Part shown: positions 32,950-45,100 of the stretch, piece by piece
Layout of the letters: each line of letters begins with the position of its first letter
How positions within the stretch are numbered: the first letter of the stretch is position 1
Assembly: GCA_963971285.1 (NCBI GenBank)
Contig: OZ020247.1
Span: 9,010,614-9,074,613, forward strand
DNA: 64,000 bases
DNA from: Astropecten irregularis
Lineage: Eukaryota; Echinodermata; Asteroidea; Paxillosida; Astropectinidae
Direction of reading: 5' to 3'
The notes under the pieces: generated by a model
Told to the model about the DNA's origin: nothing
Database searches by the model: none
The model's input: the letters and a program-made list of their open reading frames with translations, nothing else
Translations under genes and position numbers: made by a program

Positions 32950-33124
32950 AAGCCTCTTTTACACCCGGGCACCACTGTTCATTCGCCAGAACGAAGCAGT
33001 ATGAAGTGGTGTCCTAATGTCGCTTTGCAGCTGTGCGAGTTAAATTGCATCCCTACCATCGCATATGATTATAATGTTTTATAATATTTCTATCGCGCTA
33101 TTCCTTTTTCCATGAGTAATCCCA

Positions 33125-33156
33125 TAGAGCTACAAACAGATCTGTTTGTAGCTCTA
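33125..33156. repeat. Perfect 32-bp palindrome in the 3' UTR region of GSTT copy B
   Basis: TAGAGCTACAAACAGA is followed at once by its exact reverse complement, with no loop. Confidence 0.9.
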
Positions 33157-33866
33157 CGGTAATCCGAACACAAGTTTTTGAGTGGCGCCCTCTTTTGATT
33201 AGAAAAGAAACTGCGGTTGTGTTTATCGATAAAAATGCACTACAACTCCGACTCCATACGTGGTGCGCGATTTATTCCTCAAATGAACACAGAACAATAT
33301 TCGGCATTGACAACATGTCCTAGATTTCCCACCTGTTATTTGCTCATGATTAGCTTTCCAGCTTCCCAGATTTCAATCAAAGATGATTGGCGGTGTACAC
33401 AAAAAATATACCGACACCACCGCATTGGTCTTTTTAATCAAAAGAGGGCGTACTTCAGAAACTAGTGTTGGGATTACTGTATAGAATGCACTTTAGAAAT
33501 CTTTTCTCAAACTGACAAGAAAGTACATGTACATGTTTTTCTTTTTCCAGATAAATTATTATTACACAATAATAACGACTAATGGCAAACTGCATTCCTC
33601 TTTGTTACACAAAATCCCAGCTGTGTTTTATTCCGTATGTTAATTTCGGTGGACAGTTATGCATTCAAGTCCTAATATATCATTTCGATTTATCTTTAAC
33701 AGTTACCCATGAGATTGTATGTATGAATACTATACTGTAGTTATTTTGTTATTGATAAATCGACTTCTGTATTCGTTTATTTCATACCGGTTTCACTTGC
33801 CGTGCAACGATTCATAACGCAGAGGCCTATGTTCTATAGCACGTGTGAGATTCCGTTTAATCTATA

Positions 33867-33872
33867 AATAAA
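33867..33872 (+). terminator. Poly(A) signal AATAAA of GSTT copy B
   Basis: AATAAA in TCTATAAATAAAGACAATCG, the same context as in copy A, about 920 bp after the stop. Confidence 0.8.
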
Positions 33873-34107
33873 GACAATCGTAACTTCACTTCTTTGTTTA
33901 TTTGTTGCTATTCAATATCAAATAAGAATTTGTGTGTAAAACAAGAATTCGCGTGTTGGTCATCGGTTCAATTTCGGTGGAGAGATTATGCAGAAACTGA
34001 TATCAACACATGATTCAGTGATGTGGTGCGTGACCAATTGGTGGAGTTAGTTGATCAACTCGGTATTTTGTGGATGAATCCACAACTTGTGAGTTCGAGC
34101 CAATTAA

Positions 34108-34708
34108 CAGTGTTGGAGTACTCGTAATGTACTCGAGTACAGACAAATACTCCGTACTCGATTATAAGTACTCGAATATAAAATGTACTAGGCCCGTACT
34201 CGATAAAAAGTACACGAAAATAAATGTACCTGGCCCGTACTCGGTAAAAAGTACTCGAAAATAAATGTACTTGGCCCGTACTCGATCGATTCCATGTACT
34301 CAAATTTTGGAAGTACTTGACCATTCAGTGCAAATTTCATTTTTGTTAGAATTTCACGGTTGATAATGTTGCCGATTTCCGATAAATTATACAATGGGAG
34401 TATGAAGATCATCAGGAGTTTAGTATCCAATGGCGTAAGCAGCACAGTGTCATTTGCAAGGTTTGAAGAACATTAATTTCTGAGAAGAGTGGCACAACAT
34501 CCAATTATGAACATCTTTGAGAAACAAAATGCAAATTTTGTACTGAGCGTTGGTACTGTACTCGGATGTGGACTCGGACTTTGGTACTCGGACTCGGATA
34601 CTTAGGACTTGGACTTGACAGCAATGTATTCGGACTCCCCCCAGTACTCAGACCTTGAAGTACTCGGAGTATTCTGTACTCAGATCTGATGACTCTACTC
34701 TAACACTG
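34108..34708 (-). mobile_element. Family H hAT-type nonautonomous element with perfect 8-bp target duplication
   Basis: Starts CAGTGTTGGAGTACTCG and ends GACTCTACTCTAACACTG. It is flanked by CCAATTAA on both sides (34100-34107 and 34709-34716). The inside is made of GTACTCG/CGGACT repeats, the reverse of the copy at 25073. The TIR form and 8-bp duplication are hAT hallmarks. No transposase is encoded. Confidence 0.9.
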
Positions 34709-34716
34709 CCAATTAA

Positions 34717-35534
34717 TAAAGCCTTAATAAGTCTTGGCGTTCGAATTTGTTTTGAAGTATAAGAGTCAACTTATTATTAAGAGTCTCAAATTACCATTTT
34801 GATCTCTTGAAACTGACGCAAAACATTCTATAGGTAAAATGTAAGCCGGAATATATAGTACCACGTTCTCAGATTTCTCATGTTTTTTTTTCTTTCTACC
34901 ACCTCGGTCTGTTCTCCTACAGTCTAGTTCACACAACTTGTTTTTGTACATATTTAGTGCAGTTTATACCTACCCTGTTTTTGAGCTATCAGCAATAGGA
35001 ACACACTGACCCTCGACCCCCCCCCCCACCCCCCGCCCCCGGAATATAACACTCAACCTGTGTAAATCCTTGGCCAGCAATGAAAAGTACACATAAAGAT
35101 TACAAAATGTAGACCAACTCTATAATTGATAATAATAATTAATACAGTCTAATACATTCTTTTTATATTTACATAGTACATAATTATTAAGTGCATAATG
35201 CAAGTCGGCTTCATGACCAATAACTTTAATTATTCTCAGAAAAAAAGTAAATACTTCCGGGATGTGAATTTGTATAGTTTAGCCATTGTGGACCCTTGTA
35301 TGATTTCAAAACAGTGGATTAAGGCTATGGCTTCGTCTTATCACCATCTTAAGGCTCAAAGTATAACCTGTTCAGAAGTCGGTGTCTATGTTCGTAAGAT
35401 GTAGCCAAAGGTCCGGCATTTGATGCCTTGTTTCTTTAGAAATGGATGTTAGTAATGACAAAATATAGGACCCAAGTCCAGCTGAAACTGGTTTGGAAGA
35501 GTTCCTATTACGGCCTAGAACATAAATACGATTA
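34717..35534. other. Intergenic region between GSTT copy B and the RDH-like gene
   Basis: The two genes converge here. A C-rich run lies at about 35019-35040. No gene or shared repeat recognised. Confidence 0.5.
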
Positions 35535-35585
35535 GTTGTGATGATCGTAACCCCATGTCAGACCCAGGGTTACGATCATCGCAAC
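35535..35585. repeat. Short hairpin, 19-bp stem
   Basis: Arms 35535-35553 and 35567-35585 pair along 19 positions, one of them a G-U wobble, around a 13-nt loop. Confidence 0.75.
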
Positions 35586-35670
35586 TATAGTCTTTACCAT
35601 ATCGTGTATCATATTAATCCGAGGTTTCCTAATGATGATGCACAGTGAAATGCAGGTCTGTTAATAGTAC

Positions 35671-35810
35671 TGTGTCGATTTCACCAAACTCGTCGTAACT
35701 TACTATTAATCGTAGGACCTATGATGCATTGCAGCCTTACATAGGATACGATGGATTATCCTTCGTAACTTGAGTTACAATCGACCGTAAGGCTTCGTGA
35801 AATCAACCCA
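35671..35810. repeat. Family D MITE
   Basis: TGTGTCGATTTCACCAAACT at the left, GGCTTCGTGAAATCAACCCA at the right. It ends 100 bp downstream of the RDH-like stop codon. Confidence 0.85.
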
Positions 35811-35909
35811 AGTAGTTCGAGCAAATTGCTTTAAGTACACATTAAGAATAATTATTATACTTTATAATATGAAAGTTAAATGTGGCTCAGAATGTTTTTC
35901 CCCACGGAC

Positions 35910-36175
35910 TCATGAGTTTGTAAGTCCCGTCATCTCCACGCTGACTCGCCACAGCTTCCGGGCCAGCTTGTCGTCCAGGGCCGTGGGCGCCACCTTCTGC
36001 ACCCGGCAACCCTTGAAGTATTTCCCCGAGTGCTTCTGCAGGCCCTCGGCGACTGCGCAGTGGATCGTGGTCTGGGCGCCCTCTGTGGCCGTCTTCAGGA
36101 AGAAGAAGGAGATGACTGGCGAGATGGTCCGCAGCCACCAGGCCCAGTTCCTTTTGATGTCCGTGTCGATTGAAC
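35910..36175 (-). CDS. RDH-like exon 4 (C-terminal)
   Basis: Acceptor CTCTTATCCAG on the - strand. It starts [17 protein letters not shown] and ends EMTGLTNS plus TGA (35912-35910). Confidence 0.92.
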
Positions 36176-39100
36176 CTGGATAAGAGAAGAAAAAACAAGG
36201 GAAAATCATTTAAAATGCTTGCCGTATTTTACCTTTTATTGGCATAATTCGCTGATAAATTACCGAACGTCAGAGTTTTGTTCAGGAAATTCCACAGAAG
36301 CAAGTTCGATTTTGTTTCTCAGATGAATGAAAAATGCAGTGGTTTATTGGAATCGCTGCTGATCTCAAGATGATCTGCCATCTCGGTTTTTCTTTTATTT
36401 GCCGCAGAACTGTAAGGAGTATGCAACATTTGACGACTGCTTCGAAATTATCCGAAGCCGATTATTTTGTTATGGGCTCCGCGTGCAATGTACTCCCATA
36501 TGCTCTAGCGCCCTCTGTTGACTGAATGGTGCAGCTGATCTGCGTATTAAAACTTGCTAGCCTTCGATATGGTCAGTCCTGCTAGGATCGAAACGCGTCA
36601 GGCCCTCTTAACTCCAAGTCTTTTAGACGACAATGTCGCAACCTTGTGAAAAGCAGAAAAGGCTAAGGCTAAGGCTCTGTATCGGGCTCTCATGTGAACA
36701 CTGTACATGGAGATCGGTGTTCATGTAGCAGCCACATCCAAAGAAATGTCTTAGAGACTTGTGGCTTACCTGGATGCAGAGCAAAGGTGGAGACGTCCGT
36801 CCCTTCCACAGCCTTAGCCAGCTCGTGTGTGAACAGCAAGTTGGCGAGCTTGCTCCGGGCGTATAACTTGACTCGTCCTTCCTCGTTGTCGAGCTGCGGC
36901 AACTCTCCGTCGGAGAAGCCCAGCCGCCCCAGCTGGTACGCGTCGGACGACACATTGATGACGCGGCTGGGCGGACTACTTTGCAGCTGGGCCAACAGGA
37001 GGTTGGTGAGGAGGAAGTGGCCCAGATGGTTCACGCCGAAGCTGAGCTCGTATCCCTCCGCCGTTCGGGAGCTGCCGTCGTTGATCACACCTTTACATTG
37101 ATTCCAGAGCAAGCAGACACAACAAGATTTATGAATAATATGCAAATTAGGCTTGCCCTTCACCGAGTGAGCACTGTAATTTTATATGCTTGTGAGTGCA
37201 CGTGAAAAATCACGTGTTGGCTCAGGTGGGATTCGAACCCACGACCTCCTGCAGATGTACTATTCAAAATTAATGAAAATGAAGATTACAATGTATGATC
37301 AAATCAATAATCAACTGCAATAATAATAACAACAACAACAACAACAACAGCAACGTCAAAAACACCAACATCAGCAGCAACATGCAGCTGCAGCAGTAAC
37401 AGTAGCCGCAGCAGCCGCAAGAAAAGGCAGCAGGCCGGCGGCCTCAACAACACTTACCGGCAGCAACAGCATTTTAAAACACCAACAACAATAGCAGCAA
37501 CCGCAGCAGCAGCTACAACAGCAACAACAACAACTTCAACAGCAAAGTTTTACTAAAATGAACCTCCAGAGTCCAGTGTTTCGAACAAATAATTCTAGCG
37601 GGATTTGACCCGATTGTTCCCCGGGAGCAATGCCAGAAATCACGGGGACTGATCTGGGTCGTGTGTCTCCATAATATGGCGTCTCACCTGCGTTGTTGAT
37701 GAGGATGTCCAGGCGGGCCTCCCTGTTGCAGAACTCCTGAGCGAACTCCTTGACCGACTCCAGGCTGGCCAGGTCCAGGCGCATGAAGTGCACCCGGCCG
37801 TTCCCCGTCCGCTCCCGGATCTCTTTCTCCGCCTGCATCCCCCTGGACTCGGAGCGGCAGGCCAGTATGACCCGTGCGCCGCGACGGGCCAGGTCGACGG
37901 CTGTTTCCTTTCCGATTCCAGTGTTGGCACCTGATGGTGAATGACAAGAACGGCAAGCCGATTAAATAATGAAGCCCCTTCGCCTTTTAAATAATATCTG
38001 ATTGATTTATCTTTATCAGTTCGTGTTCAACATTTGGCTGTTTGTTGTCATGTCATGTTTCCAGTGTCAAACATTTCGGAGTGTGTATCATTTCTGAATA
38101 ATGGTAAATTGAGTTAAAAGCTAATTTCATACTTTTTTTATCTTTTAAAAGATCAAAAATAAAAGAGAAAAGAAATACTGTGGCTGTTTTCCACTGTTTT
38201 CTCAAAAAGTGGGCACCGTATGGGACTGAAATTTTCACAGATGACGGTTACTGTATCTGTCTTGATATTTTTGCCCAATCTGTATTTCTTTGATGAACCA
38301 AAGTATGATATTACCTTTAATAATGGATGTCAGTACAAATCCACGGTAGTCTAGGCTTAACGTGAGCTCAATGGCTTAATGTCTGGTATATATCACAGAT
38401 AATCTTGGGCAAAAATATTTACACGCGCGTTTATCATCAGTACTCGGTGACAAGTAAAAATGACACTGAACATGGTGTTGTTCAAGATGAAAACCAAACT
38501 CGAGTATAGGGGATTATACCACACAGTCTAGGTCGGGACGGGTAGGCTCAATCGATTTACAGTTTATATCCAATAAAATCTAACAAGAAAGGGGCCAAAA
38601 AAGCGGGAATTTGACAAAATCTAATTTCGCCGGTGATTCCGCGTGCAATTTGCGACCGGCGCCAAATCGTAATAACCGAGTCTATATCCTACCCACAAGG
38701 CGGCATTCTACTCCTCCGTGAGTTCCCCTCCCCTCAAGCTTCATGTCGGAACTTGTTACATAAAAGAAAACCTATACACATAGTTTGGAAACTCCAAGAC
38801 TAAAGAAAGAAAGACCGAGCAGAGGGGACCCAGCAGACTCAGTTTCGTTCCCCGAGCCCAATAATAGCGGTGTTGCCTTCCGAAGCCTGAGGGCTTACTT
38901 GCTGGGATTGCTTTCATCTCTTTGGTTGCGCACTTTCTCAAGTTCACCAAAGTGCAGGGTTATATCCCCCAACGGTATCTTAAATCAACTTTGCGGCAGA
39001 GCACTCTGGAACAAACACGGAACAATATTATTTCAGAAGCTGTAAACTGTAAGCGGAGACATTAGCACGTACAATAACAGGCCTTGTATTTAAATGCCGC

Positions 39101-42100
39101 TTGAATAGCTCGCCAAGTGTGTGTGTGGTTGTGAGCGTGATAGAGAAATTGGGGAGAAGGAAGGAAGGTGTATAGAATTTTCTGAAATTGTACCGAGTTT
39201 TGAGGATAAAGGTTTGGGATCAATAAACCATATTTTGATAAAGGAATGAAAAGACTAGTAGGAATGTATTAACTAGTATTGTGTGCGTGTGGTGCTGCTT
39301 TAAGAATAGGGCCGTGCAAGCCCACTGTGGGGTTTAAACCTTAACCCAAAGAGTACACGATACCTATGGGTCCATTCCGAGACATTTGATATTGTGCTGC
39401 TTTGTTGGTCAAAGAAACAGAACTCCTAATAGGGGAGGAGGCCCGGATGTACGTTTCCTCCGGAGGAAGTGAGGGATTTCGACATGGCCGACGCAATAAC
39501 CTTAACAAGCTTTCGTTCACGGTATATGATGCTGGTGATGTTATAATTGCTGTATATGCTGTTTTCTTTTCCTTTGGTTAAATTCAAATCCCTAGCAAAC
39601 GGTATTAGGATCGCATTTCAGGCTGTGTTATGTTAGCAAATCGAGTAAATCTCCTGACCCTGCCGCACGGCTCAGGCTGTGAGGATAGGAAGACATACAA
39701 GGCCCGACCGCGCACCGGAGCTCGGGTGAAGCAGGCCCTGGCCCGTCCCCAGCTCCCATCAGTCCCCGGAGGCTGGTCCAATTTGCAGGCGTAAGTGCTA
39801 GGCGCCAGGCGTCGTGGGATTACCTAAATTGTACGTCCCCTCGAGACATGTAAAGTCCGCTAAATCGGTACAGACGCCGCGGCAGAACACCAATTTCAAA
39901 ATCAAGTCGTGGAAGCTGACTGATCATATTTTTGTGTGCAATTTTTTTCAGCAGTGGTTGTGTGAATAAGTTTAAATGGCGATTTTTCTAAGTTTGAGGT
40001 TCATTGATATCTTGTCAGTTTCTTGAGTTGTAAGGTATCGGAACTTTTGGAGAAGCTCATAGCATAGCTCATAGCAAAGAAACAATATTGAGGAGCCGAG
40101 CTGAACGACTTCCGACTGGTCTAGCTCAATAACAGTAAGCCGTGTTGCTGCTTAGGCTGCTGCTGTTCCTTCATCTTGCTGCTGCTGGTGCTGCTGCTTC
40201 TGCAGCTGCTGCCTGCTGCTTGTTATGACGACACTATTTTAATAGCTTGTGGAATTATCGGCAGTTGCAGCAGAAGCTAGCTACGCGAATCCATCTCAAG
40301 AGGTGAGGGTGGTTCTGTGAGCCGACAACAGAAGCGCCAGCCGGCCCCGGCACCTTGCCACCGAACATACAGACGTGTGGTCGGTAGAAGTTCGCACCGT
40401 ATCGATGATTAGGAAAGCCGGTACAAGAGGGAGGCGACCACGGGCAAATAACATAATTTTCTCGGAGGCCATATTTCTTCCAATCAATCATAACTTGAGG
40501 CTGTCTGTATACGTTTGCCTTGGCGACAGCACGCCCTTCGCCGCAGCGGTCCAACTTACCACGGAGGTAGAGAGATATCCCCTATCCCCGTATCATACCT
40601 CCATGAACTCACAAACGCCATGGATGATGGTTAGATTAGGCCTAAGTCTCCTGAAAACATTTACGGTCTCCAAGAACCACTCCAGGGATGTTGAGTTAAA
40701 AACACTGCCCGGCCTCGCGACGGGACATCATTGATCGGGTCGCGGGATGCAGCCAAAACAAAAATGTTGGGAGGATAAAATGATGGAGAAATCACGTACG
40801 GGGTGTGACTGTGAGACGGCGAGCCGTCCACAGCTAGCTAGGGGCCGGGGCCAACCTCGGCGGGCCCAGGGCAAAATAACCTGGGACTTTTGACAATGAC
40901 ACCGACAGGAGAGAGGTAGACAGAGGCAGAGTCACGTAGGACTAGGAGGGACAAGGGACAAGGGATGGCATGTAGAGGGTGGTGGGGAGAACGTTTTCTT
41001 CTCGCCGCATGAATACTGAGACCATCCGCCGTTTGTTGGAACATCCACGGCTCATCTTGGCATGGACATGCACCGCACGGAAGCACCGAGATCTCTCAGC
41101 GCACACAAGATATCCATGCTTTGGATCGATGTGTACTTTATAGACATATAGGGCCTTTTCGAAACGGAGGCTTAGGCTTAGGCTCAGGCTCGGCTCTCGT
41201 TCATAATTATGCTGAACATTAATGTTGTGGTTTTTCATAGGAGCTGAAGCTCTGTTTTCCTTTTTAAACCAGAGAATCTACTTCCGAACCGCAGCCAAAA
41301 GCCTCTATTTTGATACCATTTATTTTATAATGGATTCACGAAATGGTGCCGGAGCCTGAGCCCGAGCCTAAGCCTCAGTATCGAAAAGGCCCATAATAAC
41401 CAGCATTTGAAACGCTCTTTTTACCGAGCTTCAAGTTAAGTTCCTCCAACGTTTCGGAAGCGATGGTACCGGCAAAAATAACCACAAAGATTAACATGTT
41501 TTCAGTCAATCAATCATTTAACTAAAAACGAATCTGTTATAGAATCATGCTTCAAAGCCAACCCCTTCACCACCCCTCCCCTTCCATCCCCACCCCTACC
41601 CCGCCCCAACCCCGTAAATCCCACGGTTTGCTATCATTCACAAGATTCTACGCCAGTCAAAATAAATCACATTTAAAAATCAACAATCCGACAACGATAT
41701 ACTTCAAAACAATGCCATGTGAATTGCACAAAAATTGACTCCGCTCAGTGGCAAAGGTTGCAATTTGTGATAAGAACACAATTACTGCAAGTGCAGGATA
41801 TATCAATATCTCCTGTTGACATTTTACCTGGCTGTCATACATACGTCGCTATCTTGTTTTGTACCCAAATATCCATGTCTTATTTTAAAGGGATGGTGCA
41901 GAACTGGTTTTTCCGACAAAACCGTTGCTGACAGTGAAAGCACATTATGCAATCCATCATATACCTTAACTGACAAACCTGTAGAAGTTTGAGGTCAATC
42001 AGCCATCTGGGTCACGAGAAAATAGTGAAAACAACATTTACACAATTCAACGAATGAATAAAACGCTTCGAAGCGGTTTATTCCAATCGGAAAATAGTTT

Positions 42101-45100
42101 CATTGATTTCTTAACGAATATGGCATTTCAGACTAAAACATTTCATGGGATGTTTTCTCCTATCATCACCGTTTATACTGTGTAAGTTTTATGTGAATCT
42201 GTGATCTTGAAGTGCATTTTGTCTTACCAATTCTGTACCATCCCTTTAAATCATGTTTATTAATAATTATGTCAGAAAAAGGTTGCTTTGTATCGGGCAG
42301 AAACATGGTTGAAACATGTACGAATGATGCGTGAAAACAAACTTCATCTTGTAAAGACATCATCGGGATGGGCACTTAGCTATGGAAAAAATTCTTCAGT
42401 TATAAATGTCTTGAGGACCTACAACTCCCTACCCCCCCCCCCCCCCCCCACCCCCGGCAAATTCAAGTCACAGTCGTTATAGCGCCCTATTGCGGTTTAA
42501 AGTGCCACCGTTCTTGCGTTCGATAAATCTATTGATTTATTGTGATGTGATGACCAGTGTGTTCAGGACCTAAACTTGCAAATTGGGGCACTTGTGCAGC
42601 GTGGAGATAAATCACTGGAAATACATGTACTGGAGGAGACATTTTCCAACAACAGTTTGAGCACAGAACGTCTGTTTGTAGCTCTGGTTTGAGTGAAATA
42701 CTGACACCGTGTCTGATGAAACCCGATATAAATCTGTGGACTACAATCTCTTCATAGCTCCAATGGGGTAAGTCAACAACATGCACCCTTTTACATACAC
42801 TGTGGGCATGGTGTAGAAAGACTCATTAGGCCATTATTATTCTAATGTGTAGCTACGTGCGGTCCAAAAGTCTCTTCATAACCAGGTCTTTTTTTTCTAA
42901 CGGCATACTTCATATTCAAATTAGGTATATACGGGACGTAAGCCTTCTATAGACCTTTCTTTTGCAACGTCACAGACCGAGTTTTTGCCAACCAGCATGG
43001 CGGAAACTATGGCGAGCCATCAAAGCCAGGCATAAACAATTACCACATATTTTACCCAATTTGTACACAACGTTTCATAAACATTAAATATATTGCTGAA
43101 TGTAATGAAAACAACACAAGCAATGATGGTATGTATTTTGTACAGCTATGAAAAGTTTTCAAAAATGTTGAATGTGGTCACGCCGTCTTTCGAGAAGACG
43201 AAATGATTTGCAACATTTGGCCGCCCATGCCAACCAGCAGCCAATGTTTATAAACAAAAGAAAGGTCTATACAATTAGAACATGAATGTCAACATTATGC
43301 AAGGCTTTATGTTGTATTTTGAGTGGGAGTCGCAAGTTACACGTGGCGATCTCGTAGTTTAGCTTGTTTTACTGATGGTATCATGCTTGACGAACGTACA
43401 GGTTTGGGGCTGTTCGGATATTTTTCAAAGGTAATATCGTCCTTTGTTTTTTTTCTTCATTTTTTTCATTTTTTCATTATTTGTCGGTACTTCAGATATT
43501 TTGTCGATATTAAATGACATTTTACCTCCAAATATCAAATATTGGGGGGATGATAATACACGCCATCTCCCACCTCAAATATGGGGGGGGGGGGAGTATA
43601 TCCCCCACCTCCACCCAAGCTCGACACACATGCAGTGTACACAGAGCAAAACGAGTTGGGTAACACGTCGCAGTCACATCTCGGTATAACATGTTGGCCA
43701 ATGTTGCTAAAGTGTACACAGTGCTCAAAGCCGTGTTGCCCAGGTGTTACCGAAAATGTTACCGAAATTGTTGACAATGTACAGCCTTGTACACTCTGCT
43801 TTATTCAGTATTCGTACAACTCCCTATGATCATGGAGTCCATACTCCATGCTATGATCAAGTATTATGCGTGAGGTTCATGTGACGAATTACAATTTGCC
43901 AATAAGACACCCGCCCAGATCTCAGTGCGACACCACCACTATTTCAACCGATCCGCTCGGCCAACTAGGAAATTAAAACAACTTGAAGTCGCTAAGTCAT
44001 TCGCCGCGAGAACAGTGCCTGCTTTGTGGGGCACGGACGGTGGCTAGTGGCTTCACCGCCATGGGAAAACAATTGATAATCACAACCATTGTTAGATTCT
44101 ATAATCCAAGCTGTAGTCTAGGAAGGAATAAAGAATCCAACATTTTTCACAATCCTGGTTTGATCCGAGAACAATACGACTTGCAGTTCGTGCCAACTCG
44201 GCCGTGAAGAATCTTCAGACGACTTGTTTCTTATTATTAAGAAGGAATGTACTCCGTTTCCCATTGGGCTGAACCGTGGTTCGGGCTTCCGCTGTTTGAA
44301 AACAGGCGCATGTATACTTTGGTAGCGTAGCATACCGAAACAGAAATCTTCACCGATTTACCTATAACTTACAGGGTATAAAGATGGCGATGGTAGAAAC
44401 ATGCCATTAAAATCTGTCTGCCTGAAATACTGTACGGTATTTTTTATCCATAAAATGAGTACTAAAAACCAAAGATCGCAAAACAGTTTTGATCTCAGGA
44501 TCAAACGCCATAATGAAAAGATTTGAAAATACCGCAAGCGCTTTTCAGTGTTTTCTCTAAACGTGGGCACCGTATGGGACTGGAAATTTCACAGATGACT
44601 GTTACTGTGTCCTTCTTGATATTTATGCCCATGAATCTTCAGGTTTTTTAACAAAACCCAAAGTATGAAATTACCTTTAAAGGTAGTATCATACTTTTTG
44701 ATAGGAAACCAAAACAGAAATGTTCACAGATTTAACTTATAGGGTATAAAGATGGTGCTGATATAGAAACATACCAATATACCCTTAAAATTGTCTCGCC
44801 TGAAATACTGTATTTATCAATAAATTAGTAAAAGCAACGACCGAACTGATATTTGTTATCTTTAAAAGATAAAAAATACCGGTGAAAAGATTCCACGAGT
44901 ATTTGACACTGTTTTTTAAGTGGGCACCGTATGGGACTGGGAATTTCACAGATGACTGTTACTGTATCTTTCTAGACGTTTTTGCCCATGAAGCTGTATT
45001 TCTTTGACAAACTAGCTATGACAGGTACGAAATTACCTTTAATAAAAAATTCGTTCTTTTTTTCTGGATGATTCCACATTATCAGCGACAGTTTTACGGT

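Noticed and set aside
35797..36183. 128-codon + strand ORF
   Set aside because: Antisense to RDH-like exon 4.
36694..37101. 135-codon + strand ORF
   Set aside because: Antisense to RDH-like exon 3, which has conserved SDR motifs and good splice sites.
37205..37250. tRNA gene suggested by GGTTCGAATCCCACC
   Set aside because: Only the B-box half is intact and the same body is repeated at 47.5 kb, so it is a SINE.
40375..40734. 119-codon + strand ORF in RDH intron 1
   Set aside because: No recognisable domain, an overlapping ORF on the other strand, and no splice or homology support.
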